64,000 bases of DNA. It comes from Gimesia maris. GTDB taxonomy: Bacteria; Planctomycetota; Planctomycetia; Planctomycetales; Planctomycetaceae. The stretch spans positions 5,409,001 to 5,473,000 of the forward strand of contig NZ_CP042910.1 of the NCBI RefSeq assembly GCF_008298035.1, given 5' to 3'. A model generated the notes under the pieces. The model was not told the DNA's origin and did no database searches. It saw only the letters and a list, made by a program, of their open reading frames with translations. Shown in pieces: positions 27,471 to 37,238 of this stretch; positions within the stretch are counted from its first letter, which is position 1, and every line of letters begins with the position of its first letter. Position numbers and translations under genes: made by a program.

Positions 27471-28451
27471 ATGTCAACACTATTAGAAAACGATACCAAA
27501 ATGGATTTGCAGCAGGAATATTCCCGAATTGAACAGTTAAGTGACTGTCTGAACCAGGTTCTGAAAGGGAAATCCGAAGTCATAGACAATGTCATAATCT
27601 GCCTGCTTTCCCGGGGTCACCTGCTGTTGGAGGACCACCCGGGCCTCGGTAAGACCATGCTGGCCAAAACGCTCGCCACGCTGATTGGAGGCCGGTTTGC
27701 CCGAGTACAATGCACGCCCGACCTGCTTCCCAGTGACATTACCGGCTTCAATATTTTCAATCAGAAGACACATGAATTCGAATTTCGCGAAGGGCCGGTC
27801 TTTTCTGACATCATGCTGGCCGATGAAATTAACAGGGCAACTCCCCGGACGCAGAGTGCCATGCTGGAAGCGATGGCGGAAAGACAGGTCACCGTGGATG
27901 CGGTCCGTTATCAGTTGTCGCAGGATTACTTTGTGATCGCCACCCAGAATCCCATTGATCAGCACGGAACATATGCCCTGCCCGAAGCGCAGCTCGACCG
28001 GTTTGCGATGAAGTTGACGATCGGATATCCGGAAGAAATTGATGAGATACGCATGCTGGCCGCGGCCATCGACCAGGACTCTGATGCGGTAACGGAACGG
28101 GAACCGGTCTTCAATGAGAAAGAATTGCTGGAAATGCAGCAGAAGATCTCAGCGATACCGGTGGCAGAATCCGTTCAACGTTATCTGGTGCAGATCGGAA
28201 ATGCGACTCGGAAACACCCCCATCTTGCGCTCGGCTTAAGTCCTCGTGGGTTACTGACCTGGCAGAGAGTAGCCCAGGCGCATGCATTTTTAAACCAGAG
28301 GAGCTATGTGATACCAGACGACCTTCTGGAAACCGCGTTGCCTGTACTCAGCGTCCGACTGGGTATCGACCAGTCAGAAAACCGGGTTCTGATTGATGAG
28401 ATCCTCACATCCGTAAAACTGCCTGATTATGCATTACCTTCTTCTCACTGA
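27471..28451 (+). CDS. MoxR-family AAA+ ATPase
   Basis: 326 residues, ATG at 27471. Walker A is DHPGLGKT (about 55-62), Walker B IMLADEINRA (about 117-126), followed by TPRTQSAMLEAMAE and the sensor-1 segment VIATQNP. The MoxR C-terminal helical lid contains the S-P-R-G segment. This is the third member of the DUF58 / transglutaminase-like / MoxR module and starts 35 bases after the stop of the second. Such MoxR ATPases act as chaperone-like remodelers for envelope or metal-cofactor proteins. Confidence 0.9.
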   Translation: MSTLLENDTKMDLQQEYSRIEQLSDCLNQVLKGKSEVIDNVIICLLSRGHLLLEDHPGLGKTMLAKTLATLIGGRFARVQCTPDLLPSDITGFNIFNQKTHEFEFREGPVFSDIMLADEINRATPRTQSAMLEAMAERQVTVDAVRYQLSQDYFVIATQNPIDQHGTYALPEAQLDRFAMKLTIGYPEEIDEIRMLAAAIDQDSDAVTEREPVFNEKELLEMQQKISAIPVAESVQRYLVQIGNATRKHPHLALGLSPRGLLTWQRVAQAHAFLNQRSYVIPDDLLETALPVLSVRLGIDQSENRVLIDEILTSVKLPDYALPSSH

Positions 28452-28502
28452 GTTTTTTCTCATGACTGGTTCATTCTTTTTCCTGTTTTGAATGGTTATC
28501 AC

Positions 28503-28976
28503 ATGCAAGCTCAACATTTTTTAAAAACGCGATTTATGAGCATTACAGCTTTGTGCATATGCGGTCTCTTGTTTTCATTTCAGACAGGATGCACACAGAC
28601 CGCGGAGTCTTCCATGGAAGATCAGCACCTTGAACATCATATACCGGGGCACAAACCAAAGTCATATACTGCAACAGTCAGAGAACTGGATACCCGGATG
28701 CGGTGGTTGCTGAATCATAAACAAGAGGAAGGCAGTCAGGAAAAGCAGCAGGAGCTGGGAGAAATCATCGACTGGATCCCCGAATTGGCCGCAGACAGTG
28801 AGTTGAAACACCGGGACTGGGATGAAGTCAAGCAGTCTTCCACAGAGCTGATGACTGTTTATCAGCAGATAGACTTCGCAGATGTCGACTCATCGCTGGT
28901 CGGGCACTACTTTCTGCTGGTCGTGAAATTAAAACAATTTTCCGCACTCTCTGAAATGAATAAAGTCAACGGCTGA
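28503..28976 (+). CDS. Small lipoprotein
   Basis: 157 residues from ATG 28503; ATG 28536 (MSITALCICG) is another candidate and TTG 28488 is unlikely. The leader ends in the lipobox FQTGC. The mature part begins with a His-rich stretch (DQHLEHHIPGHKP) and continues as acidic helices rich in Leu, Glu and Trp. The His cluster and the downstream permease/CobW genes suggest periplasmic metal binding. This is inference. Confidence 0.65.
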   Translation: MQAQHFLKTRFMSITALCICGLLFSFQTGCTQTAESSMEDQHLEHHIPGHKPKSYTATVRELDTRMRWLLNHKQEEGSQEKQQELGEIIDWIPELAADSELKHRDWDEVKQSSTELMTVYQQIDFADVDSSLVGHYFLLVVKLKQFSALSEMNKVNG

Positions 28977-29030
28977 AATTTATAAAACATACCTTCAATT
29001 GCCCTATTATTCCTGTTTCGGGACTCTGTC

Positions 29031-30569
29031 ATGATTGAATACATTCTCTGGGGATTCACACTTCGCTTTATACAGTGTCTGCTGGAAGCCGCGCCCTTTA
29101 TTCTCGCCGGACTGTTTATTGCAGCCATCTTTCAGCGTTTCTTTGGCGCAGCAGAAACAAGGCGTCTGTTTGGTGAAGGGACCAGGGCTGCACTGTTCCG
29201 GGCCTGGGTCATTGGCATGCTGCTTCCGGTCTGCTCACTGGGTGTGATTCCTGTTGCCCGTCAATTGAAAAAAGCAGGACTGGCGGGAGGTACCATTATC
29301 GCCTTTGCAATGTCCGCTCCCCTGTTCAACCCGCTCTCCTTACTTTACGGACTGACCCTTTCTGAACCGGTCACGATCCTGGCTTTTGCACTTTTCTCAC
29401 TGTTGATCGTGACTCTGGTGGGGACCATCTGGGACAGGCTTTTTCCCGAAAAACCAGAGTATCCCACTGACGATCAGGTGATTCCTTACGGAATGAAACG
29501 TATGCTCTCGGTCGGGGTCAGCGCGGTTAAAGAAGCATCGGGGACCAGTTTAATCTATATTATGATCGGACTGGCGGGTGTCGCACTCCTGGGCGTAGCA
29601 TTACCGCAGAGCAGTTTGCAGCGTTCGGTCAATTACGACAACCCGTATGCCCCGCTACTGATGACCGGGGTTGCAATTCCTGTTTATGCGACTCCTATGC
29701 TGGCGATGTCCCAGCTGGGTTCGATGTTTCAGCATGCCAACTCGGTGGGTGCCGCGTTCATACTGCTGGTGCTCGGCGCCGGAGTGAATTTGGGACTGGT
29801 TGCCTGGATCGTCCGAAATTACAACTGGAAAAAAACGATCGTCTGGTTTTCTCTCCTGTTACTGGTCATCGTCGGACTGGCATATGGAGTAGAAAAACCG
29901 CTGTTCCCGTCGCATATCGAGCCCGCGGACCATACGCATGCTTTCGATATTTATTGCCAACCTTTCAGTGCGGGAACGACCAACTTCTATAAAACCGCAA
30001 AAGAGAAACTGGGGCATGTCGTTGATCCTTATGAAATCTATTCAGCGGGCATTCTGGGCTGCGTAATCCTGGCAGGCTTTATTCTCAGATTCTTTGACCG
30101 AAACTCGCGTATCGAAAACTGGCTGAAAAAAGCAGAACCGGTTCGTACCGGCAAATATGACATTGTGCTTCCAGGACCGGTTCTGGGATTTTTGGTTCTT
30201 GTTGGTCTGATCGTCGCCAGTGGTGTTGGCTGCTTTTCCTATTACCCGTCGCCGGAAGTCATCTGTGAAGAGATGACAATCGCCAAAACGGAAGCTCTGT
30301 CCGGAGCACTCTCTGGAAATAAATCGCATTCAAAATACTGGATCGAAATCTACGATGACTGGACACGCAAGCTGGAGGTGGGCGTCTATTTGAGAAAACT
30401 GAAACTCAGTGAATATCATCATTGGAAGGCTCAGCTTCTACGGGAAAAACTGGAACTGCTGGCTCACGAAATCGAAGATGAAGAACACGAGGAAGTCAGG
30501 CAGTTGGTCTCCGACATTCACCATACGCATCGGCGGATGGTCGATGCTTACCTGAGAGATTTAAACTGA
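29031..30569 (+). CDS. YraQ/ArsP-family permease (UPF0718/DUF318)
   Basis: 512 residues, ATG at 29031. About ten membrane helices. The signature regions are [20 protein letters not shown] and [18 protein letters not shown], including the conserved Cys of the family. A second half repeats the helical pattern after a cytoplasmic linker, and the last 110 residues are a soluble helical tail. Family members export or take up organic arsenic or other metal compounds; the substrate here is not known. It lies between a His-rich lipoprotein and a CobW GTPase on the same strand. Confidence 0.8.
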   Translation: MIEYILWGFTLRFIQCLLEAAPFILAGLFIAAIFQRFFGAAETRRLFGEGTRAALFRAWVIGMLLPVCSLGVIPVARQLKKAGLAGGTIIAFAMSAPLFNPLSLLYGLTLSEPVTILAFALFSLLIVTLVGTIWDRLFPEKPEYPTDDQVIPYGMKRMLSVGVSAVKEASGTSLIYIMIGLAGVALLGVALPQSSLQRSVNYDNPYAPLLMTGVAIPVYATPMLAMSQLGSMFQHANSVGAAFILLVLGAGVNLGLVAWIVRNYNWKKTIVWFSLLLLVIVGLAYGVEKPLFPSHIEPADHTHAFDIYCQPFSAGTTNFYKTAKEKLGHVVDPYEIYSAGILGCVILAGFILRFFDRNSRIENWLKKAEPVRTGKYDIVLPGPVLGFLVLVGLIVASGVGCFSYYPSPEVICEEMTIAKTEALSGALSGNKSHSKYWIEIYDDWTRKLEVGVYLRKLKLSEYHHWKAQLLREKLELLAHEIEDEEHEEVRQLVSDIHHTHRRMVDAYLRDLN

Positions 30570-30643
30570 ATTCGAACAGTGATGTAATTCGACAATTAAA
30601 AACACGATCAAATAATATTTTAGAATACCCAAATGGAGTTACC

Positions 30644-31969
30644 ATGATTCAGAGTTCTGAAAGTGTTCCTCAAAGGCTTCCTGTCACCGTTCTGTCTGGT
30701 TTCCTGGGAGCAGGCAAGACAACTTTACTCAACCATATTTTATCCAACCGGGCAGGTCTTAAAGTCGCCGTCATTGTCAATGACATGAGCGAAATCAATA
30801 TTGATGCAGCGCTGGTAAAAGACGGTAATCAGACTCTCAGCCGCACAGAAGAAAAACTGGTAGAGATGTCAAACGGATGCATCTGCTGCACGCTCCGAGA
30901 AGATCTGATGGTAGAAGTCAGCCGACTGGCGCGGGAACTCCGATTTGATTATCTGTTGATCGAATCAACGGGCATCTCCGAACCGATGCCTGTTGCCGAA
31001 ACGTTCACCTTTGAAGACGAAACTGGTAACAGTCTCTCGGATTATGCGCAGCTTGATACACTGGTTACGGTCATTGACGCCGCTAATTTTCTACGTGATT
31101 ACAAGTCCAGTGACGATCTGGTCGATCGTGAAATTGGCCTGAGCAATGAAGATTGCCGCAACATTGTGGACCTGCTGATTGACCAGATTGAATTTGCGAA
31201 TGTAATTCTGATCAACAAAGCCGATCTGGTCAGCACTCAGGAGTTGAAACAGCTTGAGGATATCGTTCGCCACCTGAATCCCAAAGTGCATGTTCTGCAC
31301 TCGGCCTTCGGGAAAGTTGATTTAAATCAGGTTCTGGGAACGGGGCTGTTTGACCTGAATTCCGCTTCTGCCCATGCTGGTTGGCTTGAGACGCCACGAG
31401 GCGAATTTCATTCTGAGGTAGATGAATATAACATTCGGAGTTTCACTTACCAGGCCCGGCGTCCCTTTCATCCGGAACGACTCTGGTATGCACTTGACGA
31501 AGACGATTCGTGGATGAACAACGTCCTCCGCAGTAAAGGTTTCGCCTGGGTTGCATCACAAAATAACATTGCCAACCTCTGGTCACACGCCGGTACTTCA
31601 ATGCGGTTTGACCCGTCGGGTTACTGGTGGTCCACCGTGGCACCAGAAGACTGGAACGTCGATGCTGAGCAGGAACGCGAGATCCGATCTAAATTCGAAG
31701 GCCCCTACGGGGATCGACGTCAGGAACTCGTTTTTATCGGCACCGAAATGGATGAGAAGCAGATTAGAACCGTATTGGATCACTGTTTGCTTCAGGATCT
31801 GGAATGGCTCCAGGGCCCAGAGGTCTGGTCAGCTTACTTCGATCCTTTTAAAGTTAATGATAATATCGATGATAGCTCTTCGGAATTAGTATCAGATACT
31901 GACTCGGAATCTGGTTCTCTCGACCAGATTATTCCCCAACATACTGAGAGACAGGCACGACTGACATGA
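30644..31969 (+). CDS. CobW-family (COG0523) metal-chaperone GTPase
   Basis: 441 residues, ATG at 30644. P-loop SGFLGAGKT (18-26), the metal-binding GCICC (78-82) characteristic of COG0523, then [10 protein letters not shown] (105-114) and NKAD (about 191-194). The CobW C-terminal domain follows ([10 protein letters not shown], then a Trp-rich core). The last 40 residues are acidic, Ser/Asp-rich. COG0523 proteins deliver zinc or cobalt to target proteins, often under zinc limitation. The permease and lipoprotein upstream make a metal-handling operon likely. No regulator site was recognised. Confidence 0.88.
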   Translation: MIQSSESVPQRLPVTVLSGFLGAGKTTLLNHILSNRAGLKVAVIVNDMSEINIDAALVKDGNQTLSRTEEKLVEMSNGCICCTLREDLMVEVSRLARELRFDYLLIESTGISEPMPVAETFTFEDETGNSLSDYAQLDTLVTVIDAANFLRDYKSSDDLVDREIGLSNEDCRNIVDLLIDQIEFANVILINKADLVSTQELKQLEDIVRHLNPKVHVLHSAFGKVDLNQVLGTGLFDLNSASAHAGWLETPRGEFHSEVDEYNIRSFTYQARRPFHPERLWYALDEDDSWMNNVLRSKGFAWVASQNNIANLWSHAGTSMRFDPSGYWWSTVAPEDWNVDAEQEREIRSKFEGPYGDRRQELVFIGTEMDEKQIRTVLDHCLLQDLEWLQGPEVWSAYFDPFKVNDNIDDSSSELVSDTDSESGSLDQIIPQHTERQARLT

Positions 31970-32163
31970 ATAAATATGATGCCGTGATAGTCGGTAGACT
32001 GGTAAGCGGTGAATATCAATACGCGCTAGACATAGGGTCCACAGCAGTTAAAATCTAAGGCAATCCAGGGCTGGAACGATTCCGGGCTGAACGATATAGG
32101 AGATCTTGTTCTTGAGTTTTACTTATATATGGTTCAGTTGCATTTTCAGTTCGAGATAAAATC

Positions 32164-33174
32164 ATGCATGTTCAAAATCAACAGCGGCTCATTCGAAGCG
32201 GTTTTACCATTATTGAATTGCTCGTTACAATCGCCATCATCGGTTTGCTGATTGCTCTATTGCTGCCAGCGGTTCAGCAAGCCCGAGCTGCTGCCAGAAA
32301 AACTCAGTGTGCGAATAATCTTAAGCAACTGGGACTGGCGACTCATTCCTTTCACGATACCCACGGTGCATATCCTCCCGCCAGGTTAATACTGAATGTT
32401 CCACGCACTGCAATTGATAATGGCGGCATGCTGGTTGGTTTGGACGAACCAACCTGGCTTGTGAGACTCCTCCCCTTTATGGAACAGTCCTCTTTGCACG
32501 CTCAGTGGGACGAATATATTGCCTACGGTTTGAATCCCAAGTCGACTCGTCAGCAGGCATTGCCAGTTTTCCTCTGCCCAGAGCGACACTCTGTCGATAC
32601 CGCTGTGGTCGATGAGGAAACCATAACGATCACCGCCCCCTGCGGTTGCCCGGCAGGCACTCAAACTGTTCCTGGTGGAGCAGTGGCGGACTATGCCGCC
32701 AACCATGGAGATCTCTCGCCGGGAGCGATCAGTCAACCCACCGATTTTTATTGGGGCGGCAACGGGACAGGAGTGATTATTTCCAGTCGACCGATGGGAG
32801 ACGAGTCTGGCATCGAGCGAAACTGGCTGGATAAAGTTCGCATCGCAGATGTGACTGATGGGGCAAGCAACACTTTACTGATCGGCGAAAATCATGTCTT
32901 GGGAACGTGGAAAAATAAGACACCATTCAATGGTCCCGCCTACTTAGGTCGGCATTTAACGAACTTTTCTCGCATCGCGGGGCCGGGCGTACCGCTGGGG
33001 CATCATCAAAATGACTCTCGGGCAGGATCGTATTCCTTTGGAAGTTCACACTCGGGCTATGTGCAATTCACCATGGTAGACGGCAGCGTGCGCGTTATTT
33101 CGACATCCATCAACACGCGTCTCCTGGGTCATCTTGCCAATCGTCATGATGGCGAAACGGTTGGAGAATTTTGA
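32164..33174 (+). CDS. DUF1559 prepilin-like secreted protein
   Basis: 336 residues, ATG at 32164. The N-terminus is a type IV pilin-like leader: basic, then [20 protein letters not shown] with the +5 Glu, followed by the DUF1559 segment [20 protein letters not shown]. The C-terminus carries the hallmark H-X9-DG box ([12 protein letters not shown]). Central loops are Gly/Asn/Trp-rich and include a Cys pair (APCGCPAG). These proteins are strongly amplified in planctomycetes and are thought to be envelope or pseudopilus components. The lipoprotein gene follows after 3 bases. Confidence 0.92.
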   Translation: MHVQNQQRLIRSGFTIIELLVTIAIIGLLIALLLPAVQQARAAARKTQCANNLKQLGLATHSFHDTHGAYPPARLILNVPRTAIDNGGMLVGLDEPTWLVRLLPFMEQSSLHAQWDEYIAYGLNPKSTRQQALPVFLCPERHSVDTAVVDEETITITAPCGCPAGTQTVPGGAVADYAANHGDLSPGAISQPTDFYWGGNGTGVIISSRPMGDESGIERNWLDKVRIADVTDGASNTLLIGENHVLGTWKNKTPFNGPAYLGRHLTNFSRIAGPGVPLGHHQNDSRAGSYSFGSSHSGYVQFTMVDGSVRVISTSINTRLLGHLANRHDGETVGEF

Positions 33175-33177
33175 GCA

Positions 33178-33594
33178 ATGCGCTGGGTCATACTCACGTT
33201 GTTGATTTGCAGCTATGGTTGTGGTTCGGATAAGATACCGACCTACCCGGTTTCAGGCCGTGTTCAATTTGCTGACGGGGAGCCGGTTCGGACTGGCACC
33301 ATCGAATTAGAATCGAAAGAACACGGGACATCCGCGACCGGAACGATTCAAGAAGACGGAACGTTCGTACTCGGCACGTATACTACGAATGACGGTGCCG
33401 CCGCAGGAATACATCGTGCAATCGTAGTGCAAATTATTATCGCAGATGGAATCACGAAGCATACCAGGGATCATGGACGCGCTGTCCCTCCCTTATATGG
33501 GGATTACGACTCTTCACCGCTCTCTATTGAAGTTCAAGCAATTCCCCAAAATGAAGTGATCCTGTCTCTCTCAGAACCCCCTGCAACCAACTGA
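33178..33594 (+). CDS. Small lipoprotein with a carboxypeptidase-regulatory-like domain
   Basis: 138 residues, ATG at 33178, 3 bases after the DUF1559 stop. The signal ends in CSYGC (lipobox). The mature part begins YPVSGRVQFADGEPV and continues with repeated Thr/Gly beta-strands, the pattern of a small beta-sandwich common in planctomycete lipoproteins that accompany DUF1559 genes. It is most probably a cell-envelope partner of the pseudopilin-like protein. Confidence 0.8.
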   Translation: MRWVILTLLICSYGCGSDKIPTYPVSGRVQFADGEPVRTGTIELESKEHGTSATGTIQEDGTFVLGTYTTNDGAAAGIHRAIVVQIIIADGITKHTRDHGRAVPPLYGDYDSSPLSIEVQAIPQNEVILSLSEPPATN

Positions 33595-33650
33595 ATGCAA
33601 TTCAGCGGAACCTTTACGAAATTCTGACCTGGGCAGCGCTCAGAATATTT

Positions 33651-34285
33651 TTAAGCCACGGCATCGAAGAACAGATCATCCAGTCGAGACTGAATTTCCC
33701 TTGCCTTTTCGGCCACAAACTCAGGAGGGTCATCATTATCCATCACCAACTTCAACAGGTTGTTCTGTTGCCGCTTGATTTCAGTGCGACGTCTGTTTAA
33801 CGGGGTCCTAAGTTGTTCAATATTCTCAGGGGTCAGTAGTAATCGCTCTGCGTAGTCAGTTAGAGGATCCAGAATTATTTCTACTCGTTTTTGATCAATC
33901 CGATCATACTTGGGATCTTTTTGATCTTCCGGGTTACTCAGATACCGCTCGTATCCCGGGCGAAGCGGCCCCATCGCCCATCCTGTGTCCGCTTAATGCG
34001 ATAGCGGGTGAGATAATTGTCCTGCCCATCGTGTTTCTATGCATCTTCCAGGCGATGTTGCCAATCATCATTTGCGGCATCAACTTGATCATTAATACAG
34101 ATGATCCGAATTTCGTTATCGACAGCGGTTCCCACCAGGTTCATACACGGGGAGATACTTCTAAAGAGCCGACTGGAATCTTCGCAGATAATCAGGTCCC
34201 GTTTACGTTTCTCGATTCCCTGTTGAAACCATAATAGCAGCACTAATGCTCCCATGATATTTTGTGACATACTCACAGGATGCAC
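33651..34285 (-). pseudogene. Serine recombinase remnant
   Basis: The right frame (34285-34037) has RDLIICEDSSRLFRS, then VDNEIRIICINDQVDAAND, which matches the resolvase core (E-D-x-S-R-L-x-R) and following strand. The left frame (33974-33651) is the later coiled-coil region (RRRTEIKRQQNNLLKLV). Both are short, in different frames and separated by stops. There is no complete active-site domain, so it is a decayed element on the minus strand. Confidence 0.65.
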
Positions 34286-34417
34286 CTTGAGTTCTTGTCA
34301 AGGTCGTTGGCTTTGCTCTGTTTCCATTTGGGTTTAGTGTGGTCAGGATGAGAATAGAAAAGTGACAGGCATAAAGGACGATTGCGATATCGCGCCGAAG
34401 TTGCGATCCCCCGCGGC

Positions 34418-35896
34418 TCACTGTCCTTTTGCATTCAGACCGCTGAGCATTTCTACCAGGGCGTCAACCATCTTCTCCGAGGCATCAAGTTGCACCTTGT
34501 TGACGCCGATCCAGGTTTCGTAGCCGCCGAGCCGGTGCTGCCCGGGTGTTGGCAGATAGCCATGCGATCCATTGGCGATGGAGATATTCATCAGCGGCTG
34601 GATCGAGCTGCGCTGCTTGAGTTCCAGACCGATCTCCGCAAACACCTCGAACGGCATCGCGGCCACGGCCAGATCGCCGATGCGGTGCGTCTGCACGACC
34701 ACGTCGATGGTTGGCGGCATCTCAGGCGAGGCATAGGCGAGTACGGTACGGTAAGTACTGTATCGACTGGTACTCATCGGCTTAATCTTCTTGGCCTTAA
34801 CCGCTTCCGCCCATGTCACCTCCTCTTCGGTTGGATAACGCCGCTCAAATGTCAGCGTGCGTTGTACCGATGAAAGTTTCACATGATCGTGCCACTTCAG
34901 CGTCTTATGCTCCTGCATCACTTTCTCCGCGCACAGGTGTGCCACCTCCCTGGCTTTCTCGAAAGGCTGATACCGCTTTTTTGGCTGCGGGCCGCGCTTC
35001 TTCAACTCCTCCTCAGAATAGCGCGCAAGGTTGTTTACATCGCCGCTGGTGCCGTTGGCCATGATGCCCACGAACGGCGGATCCTGATGTCGGTCGGCAC
35101 CCAGCAGCTCTCCCACGCGGTCGGCAAAGATCGCAAAATAGTCGGCTGAAATCGTATTCGCCGGCACGCCGCCGACGTAGTGCAACCCGTAGGAAGCCAG
35201 CAGCGCAATGGGCTTGCCCGCGGTTGACTGTACCGCAAGGAACGTGATCTGCGGGTCGACAGGACCGGCAGGCCTCAGTAGACCGCTGTATCCGGGATTC
35301 GTGTCGACCTGTTCGATATTGTCGTGGGCACCGTAGATTGTGCCGCGACTGGGCATCAGGAACCACCGACGATTAAACACCTGCGTCGGTTCCTCAGCGA
35401 CTCCCCAGCCAATTCGCGCGGGTTGGAGTTGATTGACGGCGCGCTGCACGCCATCGGCGATCCGCCGGGTTAGAAACGCGCGGTAGTCGTAATACGGTTG
35501 CCCCTCACGGTCTTCCAGCTTGGCGCCACTCGAAGTGTGCGTGTGAGTCGCTGAGACGAGCACACATTCCGGCGGAATGCCGGTCGACTGCTGGATGATC
35601 TGTTTGGCGTTGACCACAACTTCGGCCGAAATGTGCCGCAGGTCGCAGACAACCAGCGCCAATTTGGACTGACCGTCGTCAAGCACCAGGCAGCGGGCAT
35701 GTAGTTCGTCGTGCACGTGCGTCGCCTGCCTCTTGCTGGAGCGACCCGTTTGATTCGAACCGATCGGCGGTGTGATATTGCTCATCGCGGCGCCGGCCTG
35801 AAACGTCGGCTCGTCCGACATCGCGGCGTTGGCAAATCCAGGTAAAACAAATGCGAGACACAGGCTTGTGAAGATGAGGTGACGTTGGATTCGCAT
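34418..35896 (-). CDS. Neutral/alkaline ceramidase-like secreted protein
   Basis: 492 residues from ATG 35896 (purine-rich AAGAG upstream); two more ATGs (35914, 35917) lie just before. Signal peptide HLIFTSLCLAFVLPGFANA. The core matches the N-terminal domain of neutral ceramidases: AAMSNITPPIG near the start, LHARCLVLDDG, VVCDLRHIS, SATHTHTSSG (zinc-binding histidines), GLHYVGG and MANGTSGDVNN. Those enzymes split ceramide into sphingosine and fatty acid. Substrate here is unproven; many planctomycete relatives lack a tested activity. The GC content is higher than in the surrounding DNA. A palindrome lies 130 bases upstream (36028-36046). Confidence 0.8.
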   Translation of the reverse strand: MRIQRHLIFTSLCLAFVLPGFANAAMSDEPTFQAGAAMSNITPPIGSNQTGRSSKRQATHVHDELHARCLVLDDGQSKLALVVCDLRHISAEVVVNAKQIIQQSTGIPPECVLVSATHTHTSSGAKLEDREGQPYYDYRAFLTRRIADGVQRAVNQLQPARIGWGVAEEPTQVFNRRWFLMPSRGTIYGAHDNIEQVDTNPGYSGLLRPAGPVDPQITFLAVQSTAGKPIALLASYGLHYVGGVPANTISADYFAIFADRVGELLGADRHQDPPFVGIMANGTSGDVNNLARYSEEELKKRGPQPKKRYQPFEKAREVAHLCAEKVMQEHKTLKWHDHVKLSSVQRTLTFERRYPTEEEVTWAEAVKAKKIKPMSTSRYSTYRTVLAYASPEMPPTIDVVVQTHRIGDLAVAAMPFEVFAEIGLELKQRSSIQPLMNISIANGSHGYLPTPGQHRLGGYETWIGVNKVQLDASEKMVDALVEMLSGLNAKGQ

Positions 35897-36027
35897 GGCT
35901 GTTGCTCTTTTCATCATGGTTGAGAATATGCGAGGGCCGAACCGGATAAAACATTCATTGTCATCGCTTCACCGGAAATTCCCCCTGGGAGAGAACCTGG
36001 AACCGATCCAGCCTCGCCACCTTCCCG

Positions 36028-36046
36028 GTGATTATAATATAATCAC
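36028..36046. promoter_or_regulatory. Candidate operator palindrome upstream of the ceramidase-like gene
   Basis: GTGATTATA, one central base, then TATAATCAC form a perfect 9-bp inverted repeat. A related site, GTGATTATATAACATCAC, lies at 57237-57254 upstream of the LexA-type gene. This may be a regulator-binding site; no factor is proven. Confidence 0.4.
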
Positions 36047-36174
36047 AACACCTCCCCGAGTCTAATTTGTGTGGGATTTTCGATATCTGAGCCGTCTTTC
36101 AGGCCGACCGAATATCACCGCTGAGACCATCGCTGCATAGCGAATCACCTGTCTTTGTTCTCTTAAGTAAATAG

Positions 36175-36300
36175 ATGAAGAACATCTATGGGGGTGAAGA
36201 CTGGCCTGATTACGCCAGACAACTGATAGCTCATAAACGTGAATGTGTACCGACTCAGGAGATTGATTCATCCTGCCCGGCGCCTGAACTACTCTATTTG
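36175..36300 (+). pseudogene. Fragment related to the zinc-ribbon protein at 20416
   Basis: The segment GGEDWPDYARQLIAHKREC matches part of the small Cys-rich protein at 20416-20718 (DEDWHHYASQLIAQKHDC). The Cys-rich front is missing and the rest of the open frame overlaps the lipoprotein gene on the other strand, so this is a relic. Confidence 0.45.
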
Positions 36301-36512
36301 AAAGACTTGATTGAATATCGCCACGGAAAAATCCGAATCCTGGTTACATTCGCTCATGACGGGGGGGTAAAGGTTTCGTATAAGAATCAGCTTCCCAGGG
36401 GAACGACATTCAAAAATGTCACAACGGGAACAGATACTCAGAACCGGTGGCTCATTTCTCACAAACCGCTAGCGCGAATTATTAGCGCATCATTGACCGA
36501 AGTAAGTTCGGT

Positions 36513-36971
36513 TCACTGCATTTCGGACGTGACCTCGGCAATAATGCTGTCATTCATTTTTACAACGTCAACCTTGTACTTCAGAGTGGCGTCAAACCGA
36601 ATGATTGCGATCTGGTTAGTGGAAACGGGATAGGATTGGCCGCGAAAACTCAAAGCGTTGCGTTTCGCGTCATAATCAAAATCGATTGAAATCGGACTGG
36701 TTGCTCCTGCACCAGTGAAATGAACGGTCCTATCTACCCGCCACAGAGCCTCGCCAGACGAAACGCTGTCAAAACCAGAGCCATCAAAGGTTGCAAATTG
36801 GTCAATCGCATCCGGGAAAACAAATGCGAAACCGACGCGATCGTTCGGATCGACATAGCTCAAGAAATAGAGGATGCCCTTGGGTTTGTACTCAGTGCTA
36901 CTGCCGTGAATAATATGGGAGCCGCATCCACTTACGAGAATCCATATTAGAAGCAGACTCTTGGAACGCAT
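36513..36971 (-). CDS. Small lipoprotein
   Basis: 152 residues, ATG at 36971. Leader SKSLLLIWILVSGC with the lipobox VSGC. The mature part is rich in Asp, Gly, Phe and Tyr and looks beta-rich (FAFVFPDAIDQFATFDGSG). No family is recognised. It stands alone on the minus strand. Confidence 0.6.
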   Translation of the reverse strand: MRSKSLLLIWILVSGCGSHIIHGSSTEYKPKGILYFLSYVDPNDRVGFAFVFPDAIDQFATFDGSGFDSVSSGEALWRVDRTVHFTGAGATSPISIDFDYDAKRNALSFRGQSYPVSTNQIAIIRFDATLKYKVDVVKMNDSIIAEVTSEMQ

Positions 36972-37238
36972 GTGTGAACCACCGTTCGTGCAATCTCAAA
37001 CGGAAACCTGTTGATATAATGAATTCGATTCAATTTCAATCTACCAGTATTTTATATGCTGTCAACTGGAATTCACCAGGGCTTGCTTCCACAAAATGAA
37101 TTCGTGTAAGACCGGCATAACAATGGATGTGAAGCACTTGTGTGCCTCGCTGCTGTTGCGAATGCTTTTTTCTGGTAGACTATGTCTGCGGTGGATTTGT
37201 TTTTCGCATCACACAGCAGAATCAGGATTCTCATCAGA

